Of a DNA stretch of 64,000 bases, positions 50,782-58,947 are shown one piece after another; the first letter of the stretch is position 1, and every line of letters starts with the position of its first letter. The stretch comes from an uncultured Clostridia bacterium (GTDB taxonomy: Bacteria; Bacillota; Clostridia; UBA1381): assembly GCA_934487205.1 (NCBI GenBank), contig CAKSRS010000003.1:18711-82710 (forward strand). The letters run 5' to 3'. The notes under the pieces are model-generated. The model ran no database searches, was not told where the DNA came from, and saw only the letters and a list, made by a program, of their open reading frames with translations. The position numbers and the translations under genes are program-made.

Positions 50782-51311
50782 TGGAAAAGAAAAGCACAAT
50801 CGAGAAAAACAACGAATTTTTGTATCATAACACGGAGCTGCTGCTCAAAAAATACCGCGATGTTGTGTGGAGCATCGAGGTATCAGCAATGCAGGCGGAG
50901 GTTAATTTTGAATTTGAAACAGGCTGCAAAATGACGGAATTTTTGGATATGTCATACGCTGCCGGGGCGGATTTGATGAACACAAAAATTGAGGAACAGG
51001 TGCGAACAATGGAACGCAACCGAAAGATGCTGCAGTTGATTGACCGTGCGGTCGATATTATCCGCAGGAAACACCAAAAAGGCGAAATGATGTACTGGGT
51101 TCTGTATTATACATACCTGTGCGAAAAGCCTTTAGAAAGCGTCGACCAGATCGTGGACAAGATTGCACAAAAGCAGTATTATGTATCGTGGCAAACGTAC
51201 TTCAACTACCGCAGACAGGCAATAAATCTACTGAGCACAATGCTGTGGGGATACACCTCGAAGGAGTGTATGGAAATAACGAAAACGCTTGTAAAGCCGG
51301 AGGGGGTATAA
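50781..51311 (+). CDS. Hypothetical protein of the RepA element (paralogue 1)
   Basis: A 176-residue helical protein whose start overlaps the last base of repA (TAATG). The segment GEMMYWVLYYTYLCEKP and a following helix pair (SWQTYFNYRRQAINLLSTML) resemble phage late regulators or sigma-like DNA-binding proteins, with a possible helix-turn-helix at the C-terminus. The same YWVLYYTY block occurs in the next gene. Function unknown; regulation of the element is a guess. Confidence 0.72.
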   Translation: MEKKSTIEKNNEFLYHNTELLLKKYRDVVWSIEVSAMQAEVNFEFETGCKMTEFLDMSYAAGADLMNTKIEEQVRTMERNRKMLQLIDRAVDIIRRKHQKGEMMYWVLYYTYLCEKPLESVDQIVDKIAQKQYYVSWQTYFNYRRQAINLLSTMLWGYTSKECMEITKTLVKPEGV

Positions 51312-51313
51312 AA

Positions 51314-51733
51314 TTGACAGAAGAACAAAAATGGGTAGTGCTATTTCTGAATAACTATCGCGATATGAAGCTGGCAAGAGACCTGCAAAGGATTGAAAAA
51401 GAAATCGGATATGAACCGGAAATTCTGTGTTCGCCGGAAGAATTTGCAGAAGAAACAGGCATCGCCGACATCGACTATACCGGTAATGAACGCAAGCTCA
51501 CGATAAAGGCGGTAAGGCTGATAAACAAAGCAGTACGGGATATACGCGAAAATGAGGAAGAGGGTGAGATATATTATTGGGTTCTGTACTATACATATTT
51601 TTGTGATAAAATTTACAAGACAAATGAACGTTATGAAAAGACGAAGGAAAAGGTAAAAATCACAAGTTATACAAAATATTATTGTTATCACCATATGGCG
51701 ATTGAATTGATGCGGCAAAGGCTAAAAATGTAA
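51314..51733 (+). CDS. Hypothetical protein of the RepA element (paralogue 2)
   Basis: A 139-residue protein starting at TTG 51314, with GGAGGGGG 8 bases upstream; longer in-frame versions would overlap the previous gene. GEIYYWVLYYTYFCDKIY and SYTKYYCYHHMAIELMRQRL align with the end of the preceding protein, so the two arose by duplication. N-terminal halves differ. Function unknown. A perfect inverted repeat follows the stop. Confidence 0.65.
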   Translation: MTEEQKWVVLFLNNYRDMKLARDLQRIEKEIGYEPEILCSPEEFAEETGIADIDYTGNERKLTIKAVRLINKAVRDIRENEEEGEIYYWVLYYTYFCDKIYKTNERYEKTKEKVKITSYTKYYCYHHMAIELMRQRLKM

Positions 51734-51737
51734 ATTG

Positions 51738-51766
51738 TCAGCTCTGGACATCATGTCCAGAGCTGA
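51738..51766. terminator. Inverted repeat after the RepA-element genes
   Basis: TCAGCTCTGGACA (51738-51750) and its exact complement (51754-51766) around three bases. There is no strong T run, so termination is likely but not certain. Confidence 0.5.
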
Positions 51767-52529
51767 TGAAAATACGTAAAAAATAGTTCATACCTACCGT
51801 TTCCTTACGGGGGACAAAGGTGTAAAATCACTGCTGACTGCGGGGGTAAAAAATGAACACATTTTCCCCTGTAAGGAACACCCCGAAAAGCAAGCAGCAA
51901 TGCGGATTTCGGGGTTCGCGAAATCGGGTGATTTAAAAATTTGTCGCACTAATGTGCTTACGGGGGACGGCAAATGCAAAAGCCGCATTTGACCGTACCA
52001 TGTAAGCACAGGAACCGCCAGCGGTCTTATCGTGCACAGACCGCGGGCAGGAACGGAGGAAAACCAAGATAAAGAGGATATAAGGTTAGGGGACGTTCTG
52101 TGATAGGGGGAGTTGGAGGAATAGGAGAACAGTTTGCAATTTGATATATCACGTATATGAGATAATACAAAACCGAGATATTCTATTTCGAGGAATATAT
52201 GAGGGATATTCGGTGTCGAGAACCAAGTATAGTGGATTGATTTTTTGCAGTTTGTTGTATACTTCAGACTACGAAAACACACACCTAGAATATTGATAAT
52301 TTTGAAAAAATAAGTATAATAACAATAACAGAACCCGACATGCCTCTCAATGATGCGAAGCATGCCGGGTCATTTAATTTATACTGTGCAGAAGAAACAT
52401 CAGCCACCTATATCGGATAGATGAACTAAAACAATCGGCCTTATAATAAATGATGAAGAATCGGTCAGAAAATTTCTTTATGATGTTTCATATATTGGTT
52501 AGACTTTGTTGGTGTCTTTATGCATGTAA
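51767..52529. other. Structured non-coding region of the RepA element
   Basis: About 760 bases without a supported complete gene. CTTACGGGGGAC occurs twice (51804-51815, 51957-51968), with an inverted near-copy CCCCTGTAAG (51866-51875). CAAATGC/GCATTTG (51971-51977, 51985-51991) forms a hairpin, and a longer imperfect stem lies at 52331-52371. Such direct and inverted repeats are compatible with a replication origin or transfer origin. Confidence 0.45.
52425..52502 (+). pseudogene. Possible response-regulator N-terminal fragment
   Basis: A 25-codon frame between stops reads TKTIGLIINDEESVRKFL and continues to a TAG at 52500-52502. The IINDEESVRKFL segment resembles the first strand and acidic pocket of receiver domains (IVDDE). 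No start codon or ribosome binding site is in the right place. It may be a remnant of a regulator cut by the RepA element. Confidence 0.25.
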
Positions 52530-54206
52530 TTATATGATTGGGTGGTATATTGTAACATTTGTTTGTTTTTCGTCGGAAGAAATGTAGTAGCCGGCGTTTT
52601 CGCCGAAAAGAAGTTTTATTCTGCATACCACATTATTCAGACCGATATTTTTACTTTGAAAAATATTATCGGAATTTAAATTTGCCTTTAAAGCGTCCAA
52701 TTGTGAACGGGACATGCCAACGCCGTTATCGGTAACGGAGAAATAAATGCAGTTGCCCTGTGTGTATATTTTAATTGTAATTTGTCCCATTCTTTTGCCG
52801 AAAAGTTTTTGTATACCATGCTTTACGGAATTTTCAATAATGGGTTGCATAATTGACTTTAATGTATGTGAAGAATATGCATTTTCTGATATATCCCATG
52901 TAATTTCAAAGGCATGCTGGTGTCGCAATTCCAGTATAGATATATACGAATTTAATGAATTGATTTCATCGTACAGAGGAACGATACACTCATCGGTTTT
53001 CAATGAGTACCGAAGTATGTCTGACAGCAGCATAATCATAGATACAGCCTCAGTATCCTTTTCATTATTGGCTATTATTGAACCAGAAATCATAGCAAGC
53101 GTATTAAATAAAAAGTGCGGGTTAATTTGTGTTTGCAAAGCGATAACCTGCGCTTTTTTTAAATTTGTTATCTTGTTCAGAAGATTTTTTTCAAAATTAT
53201 CATCAGTATTTGCAGGCGGCGCCGTTTCCTTTATAATATTATATATTTTATCCTGTCCGAAAACAGAAAAGTAAGGTGTTTCTATAGCTGAAATCACTGA
53301 AATAACAGAGTTATATTGTTTTCTTGAAAATATAAGTGCAAGTAAAACTGTCAGTCCTATGGAAAGAATTACAAACAAAACATATATTATGCTGTTTGTT
53401 TTCGAGAAAATAAACGCTGATTTTCTCTGCTCTGAATAATGTAATGTTGATGATGCATATTGAAGGTGGACGTCATAGCTAAGTCCCTTTTTGTCACTCA
53501 GTTTTTTATACAAAAGATTATCACCCGTAATATCCGACGTAAGACTTAGTTCCACCGAATTTTCGTTAATAAGTTCAAATTTGTTTATTACGGTTTCCGG
53601 GTCTATACATATTGTCAAAATGCCGTAATTGCCGGTGGGATTACCAAGTATATAGCAAAAAGTCAGTTTATCGCTGCCGGGAATTGACAACAGATACGAA
53701 TACGCGGTTAGTTTACGTTCAGTGTCAAGATTATGTTGACGCAGAACATTATTAATCGCATCAGAATTACTGCCCAGTAAATTATATACATAATCAGAGT
53801 GATTGCAATATAAATATATTGAATCAATACAATTTGTATATTGACTGAGCAGATATGCCTTGGATACAGCAGACATAACGGGTGTAGTTGACCCTACAAC
53901 GCTGTTCACCGATGTAGGGTTGTTGATAAGTACGGAAATATTATTATCTGAAATACAGGTTTTGTAGTATGTATCAATTTGCGCAAAAAGACTGTCTATG
54001 GTGTAGGCATAACGTTCCGTTGCTGAACGAATATTGGACATTGTTTCGTTTCTGTGCAGATTAACAAACAAAAGCGCAAGAATAATATTAAGCAAAAGTA
54101 ACGGCAGCGTTATAATAGTCAAAATATGTTTAATGTATGTAAAAAGCAGCTTTTTTGACTTGTACTCCGAAAGCAGCCGTTTTGAAAAATTATTAATAGT
54201 ATCCAT
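52530..54206 (-). CDS. YesM-type sensor histidine kinase
   Basis: A 558-residue membrane kinase. A first helix (about 27-50), a large extracytoplasmic sensor (50-270) and a second helix (about 273-295) precede the His_kinase domain, QTQINPHFLFNTLAMISGSI, whose His near 365 is phosphorylated. The ATPase domain has PIIENSVKHGI (N box) and SVTDNGVGMS (G1 box). There is little room for a full HAMP domain. It should sense an extracellular sugar or oligosaccharide and phosphorylate the adjacent AraC-type regulator, five bases upstream, activating the divergent transporter. Confidence 0.92.
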   Translation of the reverse strand: MDTINNFSKRLLSEYKSKKLLFTYIKHILTIITLPLLLLNIILALLFVNLHRNETMSNIRSATERYAYTIDSLFAQIDTYYKTCISDNNISVLINNPTSVNSVVGSTTPVMSAVSKAYLLSQYTNCIDSIYLYCNHSDYVYNLLGSNSDAINNVLRQHNLDTERKLTAYSYLLSIPGSDKLTFCYILGNPTGNYGILTICIDPETVINKFELINENSVELSLTSDITGDNLLYKKLSDKKGLSYDVHLQYASSTLHYSEQRKSAFIFSKTNSIIYVLFVILSIGLTVLLALIFSRKQYNSVISVISAIETPYFSVFGQDKIYNIIKETAPPANTDDNFEKNLLNKITNLKKAQVIALQTQINPHFLFNTLAMISGSIIANNEKDTEAVSMIMLLSDILRYSLKTDECIVPLYDEINSLNSYISILELRHQHAFEITWDISENAYSSHTLKSIMQPIIENSVKHGIQKLFGKRMGQITIKIYTQGNCIYFSVTDNGVGMSRSQLDALKANLNSDNIFQSKNIGLNNVVCRIKLLFGENAGYYISSDEKQTNVTIYHPII

Positions 54207-54211
54207 TTAAA

Positions 54212-55429
54212 TCACAACTTTCCGTATTTTTTTCTGTATTCCGACGGCGAGCAACCGGTTGCTGCCTTAAATATTTTTGAAAAGTGCGAAAAATCGGAAA
54301 GACCGATAAGCGCAGGAATAGCTGAAATTTTCGTGTCAGAATTTATAAGTAATTCTTTTGCGGCTTTAATTCTGATATTTGTTATATATTCAACGAATGT
54401 TACACCATAATTTTGCTTAAAAAGGCTGGAAAAATACGTAGAATTAAAACCAATACTTGCAGCGGTATCATTTAAGCTGATGTTTTCATTATAATGCTTT
54501 TCAACATATTCCGTTACCTGTGAAAAAAGCCGTTCTCTGTCCGATTGATTGTGATGTCTTTTGTTAGTTTGCAAAAGACTGCAGGTTTTCAGCGATGAAA
54601 TGTTATGAAAAATCCTTATATTTTCGGTTACTGCATCTATGTGCAAACAGTCGGCAAGGGTATTGTGCAGGCTTTCTGCATAGTCCGATACAAAATTTTT
54701 AAAATTATTTTCATCTGTATGCAGTCTGGATATTAAAAATACGTCAAATCCGTTGTCATAAAAATATGTCAGTCCGGAGTAACCGCAGAAAATTTCCGCA
54801 TTTACAATTTGCTCCAAAGCTTTTACAAAGCGCATACGTCCGTGTTTCCATGTTTCGGCAAAGTATTCGGAAGAATTTTTTATATTGAATGAAACAATAG
54901 AAAACATTGCAGTATCAAGTTTTACATTTATGCCGACCTTAGTCAGTTCATCTGAAATAGCGTTTAAATCAAATTCGCCGGAAGATATTCGGATAAAACA
55001 CTCCCTTATAACAGAATTTGCCGATTCGCCTATAAATTGCGTTTTAAATCTGTCGGCAGTGAGTTTGGTATAGAGCTCAGAGAACGTCTGAATAAGCGCT
55101 GACTGGCTTATCGGTTTTGTCAGATAAGAAAAAATCTTATACTGAATACCTTTCCGCGCATATTCAAAATCCGTAAAGGCGCTGAGAAAAATCACGTTTG
55201 TCTCGGGGTGATGGTAAAAACAGTGTTTTGCAATCTCAATTCCATTTGTTACGGGCATTGAGATATCGGTCATTACAACATCAACTTTATTTTTGTCAAT
55301 ATATTCCATAGCTTCAGCGGGATTTGAAAAAACAGCGGTTAATTTAAATCCATATTCTCCCCAGTTAAGCATTTTTTTCAGAACATTAACCATATACTGT
55401 TCATCATCAACTATTATCAGTGAAAACAT
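54212..55429 (-). CDS. YesN-type response regulator with AraC DNA-binding domain
   Basis: A 405-residue regulator. The receiver has IIVDDEQYMV, the phosphorylation site Asp55 in VVMTDISMPVTNG and Lys in YLTKPIS. A linker of about 160 residues follows, then an AraC double helix-turn-helix (about 300-405): LNDTAASIGFNSTYFSSLFK and ISAIPALIGLSDFSHFSKIF. It pairs with the kinase gene downstream and lies back to back with the sugar transporter operon, its probable target. Confidence 0.92.
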   Translation of the reverse strand: MFSLIIVDDEQYMVNVLKKMLNWGEYGFKLTAVFSNPAEAMEYIDKNKVDVVMTDISMPVTNGIEIAKHCFYHHPETNVIFLSAFTDFEYARKGIQYKIFSYLTKPISQSALIQTFSELYTKLTADRFKTQFIGESANSVIRECFIRISSGEFDLNAISDELTKVGINVKLDTAMFSIVSFNIKNSSEYFAETWKHGRMRFVKALEQIVNAEIFCGYSGLTYFYDNGFDVFLISRLHTDENNFKNFVSDYAESLHNTLADCLHIDAVTENIRIFHNISSLKTCSLLQTNKRHHNQSDRERLFSQVTEYVEKHYNENISLNDTAASIGFNSTYFSSLFKQNYGVTFVEYITNIRIKAAKELLINSDTKISAIPALIGLSDFSHFSKIFKAATGCSPSEYRKKYGKL

Positions 55430-55530
55430 TGTACTGCACCTTCCTATATATTATAAAAATATTCTACAGTATTTTTATGTTTTTGTAAAGATATTCAGAA
55501 AAAAAACCATCAACTTCCAAAATCTGACCA

Positions 55531-55559
55531 TTGAAAAGAATGTATAAAAAGTGTAATAT
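55531..55559 (+). promoter_or_regulatory. Promoter of the sugar transporter operon
   Basis: TTGAAA (55531-55536), 17-base spacer, TAATAT (55554-55559), 35 bases before the first permease. Both -35 and -10 are off-consensus, as expected for an activator-dependent promoter. Confidence 0.5.
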
Positions 55560-55593
55560 TTAAGTAAAGAAACTATAGGAAAGAGGTATAGAA

Positions 55594-56523
55594 ATGAATT
55601 CGGCAAAGAAAATGAAGAAAGGGAAAATCGGCGGAAGGGAATGGCAGTGGATACAGATGAGTATTCTGCCAGTGCTACACACTTTCATATTCTGTTACTG
55701 CACGCTGTACGGATTACTGATAGCGTTCAAGGACTATAAATACAGCCGGGGAATATGGGGCAGTGAATGGGTAGGACTTGACAACTTCAAGTTTTTTGTA
55801 TTATCGAATGACTGTGCAAGGCTCGTAAAAAATACACTTCTATTAAATGCGCTGTTCATTGTCACGCTGATGGCGGCAGAAATTGCTCTTGCAATAATAT
55901 TTTATGAGCTGCTCAGCAGAAAGGCGCTTAAAGTATATCAAACAGTGCTTATTACGCCGAATTTTATTTCGTGGGTTATAATCGGTTATGTTGTTTATGC
56001 ATTTTTGCAGCCGCAATACGGAATTATCAATAATCTGCTTGCAAAGCTCGGACTTAACGGCATACAGTTTTATAACGAACCGTCAGTATGGCCGGGAATA
56101 CTCAACTTTGCAAATGTATGGAAAAATGTCGGCATGGGCTGTATTATATATTACGCCACGTTGATGGGCATTGACAGTACATTATTTGAGGCGGCGCGGA
56201 TAGACGGTGCAACAAAATGGCAGGAAATAAAATATGTAACATTACCGATGCTTACAAAATTAATTGTTTTGCAGCTGATTATGGCAATCGGCGGAATATT
56301 CAGTTCGGATTTCGGACTTTTCTATCAGTTGACGAGAGATTCGGGCGCGCTTTATAAAACAACCGATGTTATCGATACATATCTGTACAGAACAATGAGG
56401 GTAATAGGTGACATGAAACTGTCGAGTGCGGTAGGCTTTTTAAAAGCGGTTGTCGGATTTATCCTTGTATATATAACCAATTATATAGTAAGAAAAGTCG
56501 ATGATGATTTGAGTTTGTTTTAA
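55594..56523 (+). CDS. LplB-type polysaccharide ABC transporter permease
   Basis: A 309-residue permease with six membrane helices. The cytoplasmic EAA loop reads FEAARIDGATKWQEIKYVTL, and LYGLLIAFKDYKYSRGIWGS near residue 38 is typical of the LplB family, which works with YtcP/LplC and no dedicated ATPase gene. AAAGAGG precedes the ATG. It begins the operon divergent from the YesMN-like system. Confidence 0.93.
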   Translation: MNSAKKMKKGKIGGREWQWIQMSILPVLHTFIFCYCTLYGLLIAFKDYKYSRGIWGSEWVGLDNFKFFVLSNDCARLVKNTLLLNALFIVTLMAAEIALAIIFYELLSRKALKVYQTVLITPNFISWVIIGYVVYAFLQPQYGIINNLLAKLGLNGIQFYNEPSVWPGILNFANVWKNVGMGCIIYYATLMGIDSTLFEAARIDGATKWQEIKYVTLPMLTKLIVLQLIMAIGGIFSSDFGLFYQLTRDSGALYKTTDVIDTYLYRTMRVIGDMKLSSAVGFLKAVVGFILVYITNYIVRKVDDDLSLF

Positions 56524-56546
56524 GAAAGGAATGAGACACTGTAAAA

Positions 56547-57431
56547 ATGAAAAAGAAAAAAATCAAAAAAAGCCAGATTGTTTTAAACTTAATATTAGCG
56601 GCGATGTGCATTATAACACTGTATCCGCTGCTTTTATGTCTCGGAGTATCGTTTTCGAATGAACAGGATGTCTTGCAAAACGGCTATAGGCTCTTACCAG
56701 AACATTTTGATTTATCGGGATATAAATATGTATTTTCAAATCCGACATCAGTTTTAAATGCGTATAAAGTAACAATTATCTTTTCGGTTGTATCTACCGT
56801 AGGAATGATACTTTTTAATTCTTTGATGGCATATCCGCTGTCAAGAAAAAATTACAGGTTCCGCAAGGCATTGAATTTTTATTTTTACTTCACATGTCTT
56901 TTCAGCGGCGGATTGGTTCCTACATATATATTGTACACGCAGTATTTAAATTTAACGGATTCAATACTGGTTTATATCATACCGAGTCTTGTCAGTGCGT
57001 GGACAATCTTTTATATTCGTGCATCTTTTCAGGCTGTGCCGGAGGAAATTGTTGAATCGGCGATATTGGACGGTGCAAGCGAGTGGAGAATTTTGTTTAC
57101 ATTTATGATACCGCTGTCCAAGCCGGTGCTTGCGACGATGGCGTTGTCTTTCTTCCTGGGTAAGTGGAATGATTGGATGACTTCAATGCTTTATATAAAT
57201 GACAGAACAGATTTAATCAGTTTGCAATATTTGCTGCAGAGAATCATGCTTAACATGAAACTTTTGCAGCAGGACAGTAATGCGGCGAATATGATAGATA
57301 TCGCATCAATGCCAACCGAAACGGCAAGAATGGCAATGATGTTTGTTGTTGCCGGACCGGCGCTTGTGATATTCCCATTCTTTCAAAAGTATTTCGTTAA
57401 GGGAATGGTTATAGGTTCGGTAAAGGGTTAA
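56547..57431 (+). CDS. YtcP/LplC-type sugar ABC transporter permease
   Basis: A 294-residue permease with six helices. The EAA loop is VESAILDGASEWRILFTFM, and the ending QKYFVKGMVIGSVKG is characteristic of YtcP-like permeases. It pairs with LplB to form the channel. AAAGGA lies ahead of the start. The ATPase that energises such systems (MsmX-like) is normally encoded elsewhere and is not in this window. Confidence 0.93.
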   Translation: MKKKKIKKSQIVLNLILAAMCIITLYPLLLCLGVSFSNEQDVLQNGYRLLPEHFDLSGYKYVFSNPTSVLNAYKVTIIFSVVSTVGMILFNSLMAYPLSRKNYRFRKALNFYFYFTCLFSGGLVPTYILYTQYLNLTDSILVYIIPSLVSAWTIFYIRASFQAVPEEIVESAILDGASEWRILFTFMIPLSKPVLATMALSFFLGKWNDWMTSMLYINDRTDLISLQYLLQRIMLNMKLLQQDSNAANMIDIASMPTETARMAMMFVVAGPALVIFPFFQKYFVKGMVIGSVKG

Positions 57432-57499
57432 TGTCACTGACGATTGCCGGAATTCCCGCAATATCCGGCAATTGTTAAGAAATAAAAGGAGGTCAATAG

Positions 57500-58933
57500 A
57501 TGAAAAAATTAATGGCAGCATTGCTTGCGGGTACGATGATATTAAGTACCGCGGGCTGCGGAAAGGAAAAGACGGAAACTGCGGACGGGGATAATATACC
57601 AACCCTTAAGCTGTACATGACAGGCGATCAACAGTCAGACCTGGCGTCAGTAATGGAGGAATTCAACAAAATTGCCGAAAAGGAAATTGGGGCAAGGGTG
57701 GATATGACGCTTATTGACAGCGGTGCGTTCACAGAGAAAATGAATATGAAACTTGCCACAAAAGAGGATTTTGATATCTGCTTTACGGGATATGTAAACC
57801 CATACGAAACCGGCGTAAAAAATGAGTCATATTATCCTCTGACGGAGCTTATTAACGAGTATGCACCTGATTTGTGGGACAAAATTCCGGAATTCTGGTG
57901 GGACGGCGTACGCCGTAACGGCGAAATATACGCTGTGCCGAATCAGCAGGTTGCATCTACAGTACCGTCAATGGAAGTGGATAAGAAATGGATTGAAAAA
58001 TATAATTTCGACATTGATTCGGTAAAAACATGGGATGACTTTGAGCCGTTCATGCAGAAAATAAAAGAAAATGAACCGAATTATTATGCAACAAGACCGT
58101 GGTCGAATTACTGGGTAAAGAATTTTGAAAAGATAACCACCGCGGTAGGAATAGATTTGCGTGAAGACGGCTTAAAAGCGATTTACGAATGGGACGCAGA
58201 TGGTTATCAACATGGATTGGATAAACTCAGAGAGTGGTTTGAAAAAGGTTATTTCCGAAGCGACGTGGCATCGGTAATGGACGACAATAACGACTATTTG
58301 GCGGGAAAATATGTTGTTTTGGGCTGCGGCTGGAAACCCGGATATGAATCGTATCTTAATACAACACTCGGCGGCGACCACAAGGTTGTACAAATTGATA
58401 AACCATATGTTACAAGTGGGAATGTAACAGCAACAATGTATGCAATCAGCGCATATTCAAAACACCCGGATAAGGCAATAAAATTCATTGAACTGATGAA
58501 TACAAATATTGAAGCTTACAATCTGCTGTGCTACGGCATTGAAGGTAAACATTATGAAAGATTAGACGACAATCATATCAGATTGGATAAAAACAGCGGA
58601 TATTATTCAAATGCAGCATGGAAATTCGGAAATCAATTTAATGCTTACCTCTTAGAGGGTCAGGCTGATGATGTATGGGAAGAAACAAAGAAATTGAATG
58701 ATGAGGCGGAAAAGAGCAGAATTATCGGTTTTGTTTTTGACAGCTCAAGAGTACAGACGGAACTTTCGCAAATGGCAACCGTCACCGGGGAATATGCAAA
58801 CTATAATAACGGTTCCGTAAATTGGCGCGACAGCTTTGAAGAATATAAGAAAAAGATGATGAATGCCGGTGCGGAAAATGTACTTAAAGAGGTTCAAAGA
58901 CAGCTTGATGAGTATGCCAAAACAAACAAATAA
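57500..58933 (+). CDS. Solute-binding lipoprotein of LplA/LipO type
   Basis: A 477-residue lipoprotein with signal ending ILSTAGC and lipid-bearing Cys20. It belongs to extracellular solute-binding proteins of the LplA type: IPTLKLYMTGDQQSDLASVM, DFDICFTGYVNPYETGV and a long aromatic-rich region (PNYYATRPWSNYWVKNF) suited to oligosaccharide binding. GGAGG lies before the ATG. It delivers an oligosaccharide, by context perhaps from a pectin or other plant polymer, to the two permeases. Confidence 0.92.
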   Translation: MKKLMAALLAGTMILSTAGCGKEKTETADGDNIPTLKLYMTGDQQSDLASVMEEFNKIAEKEIGARVDMTLIDSGAFTEKMNMKLATKEDFDICFTGYVNPYETGVKNESYYPLTELINEYAPDLWDKIPEFWWDGVRRNGEIYAVPNQQVASTVPSMEVDKKWIEKYNFDIDSVKTWDDFEPFMQKIKENEPNYYATRPWSNYWVKNFEKITTAVGIDLREDGLKAIYEWDADGYQHGLDKLREWFEKGYFRSDVASVMDDNNDYLAGKYVVLGCGWKPGYESYLNTTLGGDHKVVQIDKPYVTSGNVTATMYAISAYSKHPDKAIKFIELMNTNIEAYNLLCYGIEGKHYERLDDNHIRLDKNSGYYSNAAWKFGNQFNAYLLEGQADDVWEETKKLNDEAEKSRIIGFVFDSSRVQTELSQMATVTGEYANYNNGSVNWRDSFEEYKKKMMNAGAENVLKEVQRQLDEYAKTNK

Positions 58934-58947
58934 GGGAGGATATTATA

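Noticed and set aside
51794..52363. A 189-codon minus-strand open frame
   Set aside because: It has no ribosome binding site and an implausible composition, and it lies across the repeat-rich, hairpin-forming DNA of the RepA element; best read as non-coding.
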